64,000 bases of DNA, from positions 62,001 to 126,000 of the forward strand of contig JAKCPI010000867.1 of the NCBI GenBank assembly GCA_023213315.1, given 5' to 3'. Under the pieces are notes generated by a model. It did not search any database. It had not been told where the DNA came from and was given only the letters and a program-made list of their open reading frames with translations. The first letter of the stretch is position 1; each line of letters begins with the position of its first letter. Origin of the DNA: Euborellia annulipes. Taxonomy: Eukaryota > Arthropoda > Insecta > Dermaptera > Anisolabididae. Of this stretch, positions 56,201 through 64,000 are shown piece by piece. Position numbers and translations under genes: made by a program.

Positions 56201-59200
56201 ATTGCAACAAGAGGTTACCGAAGATTTTGAGCTTGGGAAATTTAAACGAGAATCTCCTATAAAGGAACAGGCCCAAACAGAGCATGAATATTTTGAATCA
56301 ACTGTGTTAAGTCAACCAAATGTTGGCGAAAAGGAAGGTGTTTTCTTAGATAAAATTAAACCCGATAAGAAAAAAGCAAATATATTTTTTGAAGAAGGAG
56401 AGGGTTTAAATATTACTGAAATTTTAATACAAGAAAGTGATAAGCCATTGACTTTAGATGATACTCCTAAAAGATATAAAGCTACTCCAGATCTTTCTTC
56501 TCAAATGGTTGCACAAAAATCTGAAGTAATTGCTGATTTTAATGTTGATGAAATTTTACACAAATTACCTTCAACAGCTGAAGCTAAACTAGATCAAACT
56601 CCTTTTGAAAGTATTATTTTAAATGTAACTAATATAATTGAAAAAGAAGGGGAATATAGCTCTGATACGAAACCTCAATCGAAAAAAGCTCAATCTACTT
56701 TTGAGGAGGGAGAAAGCCTATCAGTAACTCTTGTTACACCTCAAGATAAAGAAGAAGCTTTAATAACTCCTGAAAAGCCCATTGACAAAAAAGCTCACAC
56801 AGAAATATTTTCTCATGAAATTGCACAAAAAACTGAAGTAATTGCTGGAAATACTCTTGGATATTTAGAACATGATTTACCTGAACATGCTCAAGCTTCT
56901 AGAAATCAAATTCCTTATCAAGGTCTTCTTCACTCTGAACAAAGATATATCGAAAAAGAAGGAGATTTAATTAAAGGAATAAAACCAGAGAATAAAAAAG
57001 CTGAAATAAAAATTAATGAACAAGAAGTTATTTCAGTTACTCACATAATTCCTCAAGATCAAGAATCACTCTATCAAACGCCTGAAAAACCGAAAAAGAT
57101 GTATGCTTCTCCACAAATTAAGGGCCAAGAAGTGGCTGAAAAATCTGAAATAGTACCAATTGATAAAGAGGATGAATATATTATTCAAAAACATATAGAA
57201 GTTAAAGCTAATTTGGACCAAATGCCACATGAAAGTTTAATATTATCAGAAACTAATGTAACTGAAAAAGAAGGCAAATTTTCTAAAAAATTGAAATATG
57301 ATTTACATAATGCTGAACTATTATTTGAGGAAGGTCGAACAATTACAGTCACTGAAGTTACAGCGGATGATACAGAAAGCAGTTTCGAATCTCCAAATAA
57401 ACCTAAAGAAGAAAAAGCCTCTTCTGAAATAATGAGTAAAGAAATTGCAGAGAAATCAGAGATAATCTCAGAAACTGGTCTTGGAAAATTGGATATTTCC
57501 GAAACAAAAAGTGCTCAAGCTCAATCAACACAAATTCCTTATGAATCTCTTGTTCAGATAGAAACTTTAACCAGAGAAAAAGAAGGATTTTTGCAAGAAG
57601 GTATTAAACCTGAAAGTAAATTAGCATATATATCGCTAGAGGAAGGTCAAGGAATTTCAGTTGTCTCAATAATTTCCAATGATAAGGAGAGTGAATACAT
57701 TTCACCTGAAAAACCGAAAGAAATATATGCAAAATCAGATATTCTTGCTAAAGAGGTGGCTCAAAAATCTCTAATTATACCTGATACAAATGTTAAAGAT
57801 TTTACAGAAAGCATACCAGGATTTGCCCAAGCCAATTTGGATCAACTTCCTCTTGAAAGTGTAATTGAATCAATAATAACATTATCAGAGAAAGAAGGTG
57901 AATTTACTGGGGATAAGAAACCCTTAGTTAAAAGAGCTGAGATGGATTTTGAAACCAAGGAAAGTATTGATATCTGCCAAATTACGACTGGAGATCAAGA
58001 AACATTATTTGATTCCCCAGAAATGCCTAAATTTCGAAAAGCTTATTCAGATTTAACAGCTGGACAAGAAGTTGCCCAACAATTACAGACCATTTTGTCC
58101 CACAACGTAGGAAATTTAGAAATATCACCAATAAAACCAGAATTAGCAAAAACGGATCAAGAAACCTTAAAAGGCATTGTAATTACTCAAAATATTGTTC
58201 AAGAAAATGAGTTAGAGTTTAGTGGAAAATTTAAACCTGAAACTCAAAAGGTAGATATTTTCATTGAACATGGAAAATCTGTGCAACAAGTTACTCAAAT
58301 TCAGATTGATGATAAAGAAGGGATTCTGGAAAAAACTGTTTTACCTCAGGGCAAAAGAGCTCAACCAGATATTGCTGGTCAAGAAATTGCGGAAAAAACA
58401 GAAATTATTACAGATATATGTTTAGGAGACTTGAAAGAAATCAAAGCACAAGAAACAATTGCCGGACTTGAACATATACCTTTGGAAAGTATTCAGAGGT
58501 TTCAACCTATTTTGAGAGAGAGTGAAGATATATTGAAAACTGAACTTAAATTAATTAAAAAGACTGCTGATTTATCGGTTGAGGAAGGGCAATCTCTTAT
58601 TATTAGTGAAATAACACTTCAAGATAAAGAAGATATATACAAACAGCCAGAAAAACCAAAAGAAGTGGTAGCAAATAAAGATATAACTGGTAAAGAAGTA
58701 GCCCAGACAACTGAAATTTCAACAGAATTTGGAATAGAAGAAATTAAAGAAGAAAAAGCTAAGGGTGTTCAAGCTATTTCAGAATCTATTCCTTTCGAAA
58801 GTTTACTTCTTACAGAAGCGACTGTAAGAGAAAAAGAAAAAGATTTTTCAGGAAAATTTATGCCTATAACTAAAAGTGCAGAGGTAACTTTTGAAGAAGG
58901 CAGAGGTCTAACAATAACCGAAGTAATTAGTCAAGATAAAGAAAATGAAGGTATTAGTCTTGAAATTCCTTCGATTAAACAAGCCATCCCTGATATAACT
59001 GGGCAAGAAATCGCTACAAAAACAGAAATAATTACAGAAATGAGCTTAGGTACTTTACAAATGAAAGGTACAGAAAAATCCCAGGCTTCAATTGAACAAA
59101 TTCCTTATTTATCACTAATTCAATCTCAACCATCCATTCAAGATAAAGAAGAAGATTTTACTCATAGTCTTCCATTAGTCACTAAAAGTGCACAAACTAC

Positions 59201-62200
59201 TTTTGAGGAAGGGCACAGCGTAAATGTAACTGAAATTATAACTGAAGATAAAGAAGAATTACTTGAGGCTTCTAAAAAATCTATTCAAACTTTAGCGCAA
59301 CCTAGCGTTATAAGTCAAGAATCAGTTCAAACAAGTGAGGTTTTATCTGAAATCCATATTGAAGATCTGAAACGAGAATCACCTACTAAAGGAATTGCTT
59401 ATACTGAACAAGATACACTCTCGGGTGTAATTATTACTGAAGGTATTGTACAAGAAAAGGAAATACCATTCAAGGGACAGTTTAAACCCACTACTAAATC
59501 TGCAGAAGTAATATTCCAAGAGGGACAAGTTTTAAATGTATCTGAAATATTAGTAGGAGATAAAGAAAGTGAATACATTGTACCGGAAGGGCCTAAAGAA
59601 AGAGTAGCCAAAACTCAAATTGATTTTAAAGAAGTTGCAGAAAAAACAGAAGTAATGATTGAATCAAGTCTTAGTGAATTATCAAAAGAAAAACCAGTTA
59701 TAGGCCAAGCCAAAACCCAACAACCTATTTTAGAAGGTTTATTACAAAGCGAATCAACGATTGTTGAAAAAGAAGGAATGTTTTCTGATAAATTCAAACC
59801 TGAAACAAAAAGTGCAGAAGTTAAATATGAAAAGACTAAGAAGGGTGTCACTGTTACTCAAATTATAACAGATGATAAAGAAGAGATTTATGATGTTCCA
59901 GCCACAAAAACTCATAAAGCCAAACCTGAATTTTTAGGGAAAGAAGTTGTTCAAACTAGTGAAGTTTTAACTAGCATGTCGATTGGGGAACTTAGTGAAA
60001 AAGAAAAACCATTGATTAGCCAAGCCAAACCAGAACATACTCAATTTGAAAGTACTATTGTTACTGAAGCTACTATTCAAGAATGCGAAGGATCATTAAA
60101 TGAACGTCATCGGGTAGATTCTTTAAATGCACAAGTAAAATTCTTAGAAGAACAAGGAATAACCATAACAGAAATTTTTGTCCAAGATAAAGAAGAAAAT
60201 AAAATTGAAAAAGATATAATTAAAAAAGAACAAGCCTTACCAAATATAATAGAACATGAAGTTGCCTTGAAAAGCGAAGTCCTTCCAGAAAGTAATTTGG
60301 AACCTTTGAAATTAATTTCTCCTGAAAAAACATCAATCAAGCCATTGCCTTCAGAATCACAACATGGTTTAATGATAACAGAACTTCAAACAACCGGCGA
60401 AGTAGAATCATCTCTTCCTTCATTTATTATTCCAGACAAAAAAAGTGTTAAGGTTTCACTACAATCTCAAGATCAAAATCTTCTCGTCACTCAAGTTTTC
60501 CCTCAAGATCTCGAGGGTGAGTATAAAATTGATTACATTCAAAAACAAAAAGGGAATGTCGAAATTGAACCATTTCGATCACTTATCGAATCAGAAACAT
60601 TAGTTTCTTGTGATACAAAAGAATTAGTTATTAGTTTAGATAAAGAAAATCATGCATTAATTAAACATAATCAACAAAAAGCATTAGAGACTTTAGAAGT
60701 AGATTTAAATGATTCTTTAGCACCTGCCGATATAATATCACTTCCTCTAACCAAAACCATAGATATCAATTATGAGGACGAACAGCTAAGTTTATCTATA
60801 GAACAACCATCTGTTCATGAAAAAGAAAAAGAATTATTTTTATCATTATTAGATTCAAAACATGCCTATCCTAGTTTAGTTGAATTTAACAGTTCCATAG
60901 TAGAAGACCTCACTGCACATGAAGATGTGACTCCGACAAAAAGAGAAAATATAGATTATAAAAAAGGTATTCCAGTACCAATTTGTTTTCATGGTTTAGA
61001 GGTTTCTGAGACAGAATTAAATGAAAAAGAAAAAGTATATAAAAATATAAATATTAAAGAAGAAAATTTAACTGAAGATAATTTAACAATTACTCTAAAT
61101 AAACCTCTTGATATTAATGAAATTATACCTAATCAATGTATTGAAGAAATTAAAATAAATTATGATATAAATGAACAAAAGGCAAATTTATCTGTAATCA
61201 CTCAAAGTGCTACTGAGATTCTTGAACCAATTCCAGGCCAATCGGTGAGAAATTTGAATCTTGAACCATTGAAATCTCCAAATAAAGCAAAGAAAGAATT
61301 AATTTTGGGAAAAGAATATTATACAGAACAACCGGAATTCCAAGAAAGTATAGAAAAAATTAATCAAAAATCAGAAATGGAAACACGAGAAGCAGAAGAA
61401 AAAATAGAATCACGTCATCTTGCTCTACAAGAAGAAACTATTCCTATTGATATTGTTAAATCTTATGATATTCAAGATTATTTAGCATCTGCTAATGAAA
61501 ACATAATTAGTGGAAATATTGAAGGCCTAACAGTAGCTGTTTCTCATAATATTTATCCTCAATCTTCAAGTGTTGAAATGAAAGAGTCTCAAATTCCAAA
61601 AAGTATTCCGCCTAATTATGACTTTATTCTCTCTAATGCCCTTGTTACAAATTCAACTGAATCTCAACAACCAATCAATATTATTAAGACTGATGAATTT
61701 TTACCTAAGATCCAATCTCTTACTTCTGATATAATTACATCAGAACCAACTATAACTCAAGAGGAATTTATCCAAGAATCTCTGAAAGAAGTTCCACAAT
61801 TCAAAAAAGAAAAACCATTGCAAGCATCTTCTAAAGTTATTGCTAGAGACATTGCACTTTCAGAAGAAAATATTTTAGGTGATGCAATAAAAGATTTGAA
61901 AATAAAAACCAAAAATGAAAATCAAATAAATTTAATACAAAATATTATACCTAATGAAAGTATTACAATTGAACAACCACTTTTTAGTGAAGGTAGTGAA
62001 GAGTTTTTATTAAGTGTAGATAAAGAATATCAAGCTAAATCTAATTTGCTTCTAAATGAAGCTACAATTGGAGAGTTAATTCAAAGTGAAATAAACTTGG
62101 AAAACCTATCGGTAAGTAAAATTAAAGAATCTAATGCGGTTGGGGCATTTATTACAAATGAGGCTTCCTTGACCGAGCAAGTAAATATTGAAGAAAATTA

Positions 62201-64000
62201 TGATTCCCTTGAGAAAATGAAATATCAAACAAATATAGCCAAAGAAAAGTTCATTTCCCCACAAATTCTCATGACAGAGGAAACTATTTTACATCAAAAT
62301 GTTGAAAATTTAAATTTGAAAAAAGATGAAAATTCTGTTAGAGCTGTAGAAAAAATATCTCCTTTTGAAAGTGTTATAAATCAAAAAATTGATTTTGAAG
62401 AATCATGCTCAGCTTTAGAAATTAATTCAAAAGTAAATGCTTCTCAAGGAAAACAAATGCAAGATTTTAATTTACCTGTTTCAATATTTTCAGCTGATGT
62501 TAATGAAGTTGTTGAGGATTTTAATATAAAAATTAAAGAAGAAGCCAAAGCCAATCCGGAAATTGATGCAAGACCAGTGGCAATTCTAGAAGAAAATAAT
62601 TATGACCAAGAATTAGGAAATTTAAATTTAAAGGATTCAAAAAAGGAATGTCAAATTAAACCATCTCTTGATAGTTTGACTATCGCTCTTACAGAAATTC
62701 CATTAATTGAAAATACTGCTGATGAACAAGAATTTTTCCACAAATCTAATTCATTTACAGCAATCCCAAATATTGAATTTAGAAATTTACCATTAACAGA
62801 AGAAATAATTTTTCAGGAAAATTCAAATACATTTTCATCAATGGATGTACAAAAGACTAAAATAAAAGATTCCGAATTAATATTTGAACATCCTCTACAA
62901 ACAAATGAAATCACTGATGAACAATATATTACTGATTTGGCTCTTAATCCTATGAATGAACCTATTCCCTCAACTTCCAAAATAGAATTGAATGAAGCCC
63001 CAATTTCACAATATACAGACACTTTTGACTCTTTAAAAGAAATAAAAGATAGTTTTTCGAAAAATGAAAAAATTATAGAAGAAAGTATAATAACCCAAGA
63101 GGTGGCAATAAAAGAGGAAATGCAATATGAAGAATCTTTTGGAGATTTTATCTCTCAAGCAAAAATTAAAGAATGTCAGGCCACAAAGAATTTATTCACA
63201 AATCAAATTGCTCAAACTAGTGAGATTGTAACAAGAGAAAATGTCGTCACATTTGAAAAAGAGAAGGCAAAATCACAACAAGGTATTAGTAAAATTTCTG
63301 AATATACATCTCCGATTATTGAAGAAATTTTGATCCAGCAAAATCTTGGAGATCTTGATTTAGAGAAAATGGAAAATAAAAAAGAAGCAGTTCCTCAAGT
63401 TGAGGCATTTAATGAACTTGTAACAGAATTTTCTGAACCAGTTTATTCAATTAAGGAATTGGAAATATCACAAAAAATGTCTGATATAAAAGCGGATACA
63501 AAACTTATAATAAATGAGTCTATAATTTCAGTAGATAACCTTATTTTACAAGGAACGAGTGAAATAACAGAAGAAAAAATACCAGAAGAAAAACATGCTT
63601 CTAGAGATATTTTGATAAAAGAAGCTGTAAAGGTGGAAGAACAAATTCTTGGATCAAATTTAGAAAATTTAAAAGATAAAATTCCAGAAACTTCTAAAGC
63701 TTCAGTTGTTACAAAACCATTTGATGCCATGACTGTATCAATAAAAAATGAAGAAGAAAATCTTGGAAATCTTCAGGTAGAGAAAATGGAAAATAAAAAA
63801 GAAGCAGTTCCTCAAGTTGAGGCATTTAATGAACTTGTAACAGAATTTTCTGAACCAGTTTATTCAATTAAGGAATTGGAAATATCACAAAAAATGCCTG
63901 ATATAAAAGCGGATACAAAACTTATAATAAATGAGTCTATAATTTCAGTAGATAATCTTATTTTACAAGGAACGAGTGAAATAACAGAAGAAAAAATACC
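53236..64000 (+). CDS. sls: sls exon 35 (partial): very long exon of acidic compound repeats
   Basis: After CACAG the frame reads EIVEETNLQRTILGKTQEQ and stays open for over 10.7 kb to the window edge. After a Lys/Glu opening it settles into a repeat of about 104 residues: EKEGEF..K.KPE.K.A...FEEG..ISVTEI, QDKE..Y..PEKPK..A..DI.GQEVAQK.EVI, then LG.L......A....IP.ESLI. The half containing EKEG and the half containing DKE are related. There are no Ig or Fn3 domains and no cysteine pairs, so it is probably extended and disordered. Similar repeat regions occur in insect Sls and in crayfish I-connectin. Near 61000-63300 the repeats decay. Confidence 0.9.
63361..64000 (+). repeat. 417-bp near-identical tandem duplication (runs off the window)
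   Basis: TAGAGAAAATGGAAAATAAA occurs at 63361 and TAGAGAAAATGG again at 63778; from there to 64000 the sequence matches with only a few changes (for example ATGTCT/ATGCCT and AACC/AATC). The offset is 139 codons, so the frame is kept. It may be the first two copies of a longer array. Confidence 0.92.

Noticed and set aside
1..64000. CRISPR arrays, bacterial operons, riboswitches or viral cassettes
   Set aside because: The window is a eukaryotic intron-exon gene. Tandem repeats are coding PEVK or microsatellite repeats, not spaced direct repeats.

Overview
The whole 64 kb window lies inside one giant gene on the + strand. It is the arthropod titin/kettin gene, called sallimus (sls) in Drosophila. 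It enters at base 1 in the middle of an Ig domain and leaves at base 64000 in the middle of an open exon. I traced 34 constitutive-looking exons by joining frames across GT/AG splice sites; every junction keeps the reading frame except one apparent 1-bp frameshift inside the PEVK exon. The Ig-linker-Ig arrangement with a repeated SQLPKGM linker motif, the PW.DYDL...YQKERQ block, the PEVK arrays and the acidic tandem-repeat tail identify the gene family. The AT-rich introns and the transposon types fit an arthropod (insect, crustacean or chelicerate). The species cannot be named from the sequence.

Layout. 1-4663: kettin-type Ig/linker modules in small and medium exons. 7142-7968: charged non-Ig linker. 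8050-21069: the last four kettin Ig domains, the final one split by a 9.8 kb intron. 21070-25778: intron, whose start looks like a kettin-type 3' end (in-frame stop and AATAAA). 25779-33492: a 7.7 kb PEVK exon made of 108-bp repeats punctuated by LPWRRGKK boxes, ending in an Ig domain. 34610-42156: further Ig domains in short exons. 42790-46290: charged and VSE-type repeat exons. 51353-51409 and 53236-64000: a very long exon of about 104-residue compound repeats, with a near-identical 417-bp tandem duplication at the window edge.

Four places look like alternative 3' ends: read-through after 21069, read-through after 36287, a long extension after 39890, and a separate exon at 46372-46541 with a hydrophobic tail. 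They suggest a nested set of N-terminal isoforms, as known for kettin versus full-length Sls in flies.

The introns are crowded with fold-back elements and small DNA transposons: three or four hAT-like elements with clear 8-bp target duplications, a CAGTGAG-terminus TA-flanked MITE family, a fossil Tc1/mariner-type transposase, an RTE-type reverse-transcriptase relic, tRNA-like SINE heads and a 1.15 kb palindrome. The most unusual non-coding signal is a recurring hammerhead-ribozyme-like core (CTGANGA, T, short stem, GAAA) in at least six of these elements. One copy (16668-16711, minus strand) has all three helices and a GTC cleavage triplet, though with one extra T before stem II. This matches the known association of hammerheads with Penelope-like retroelements.
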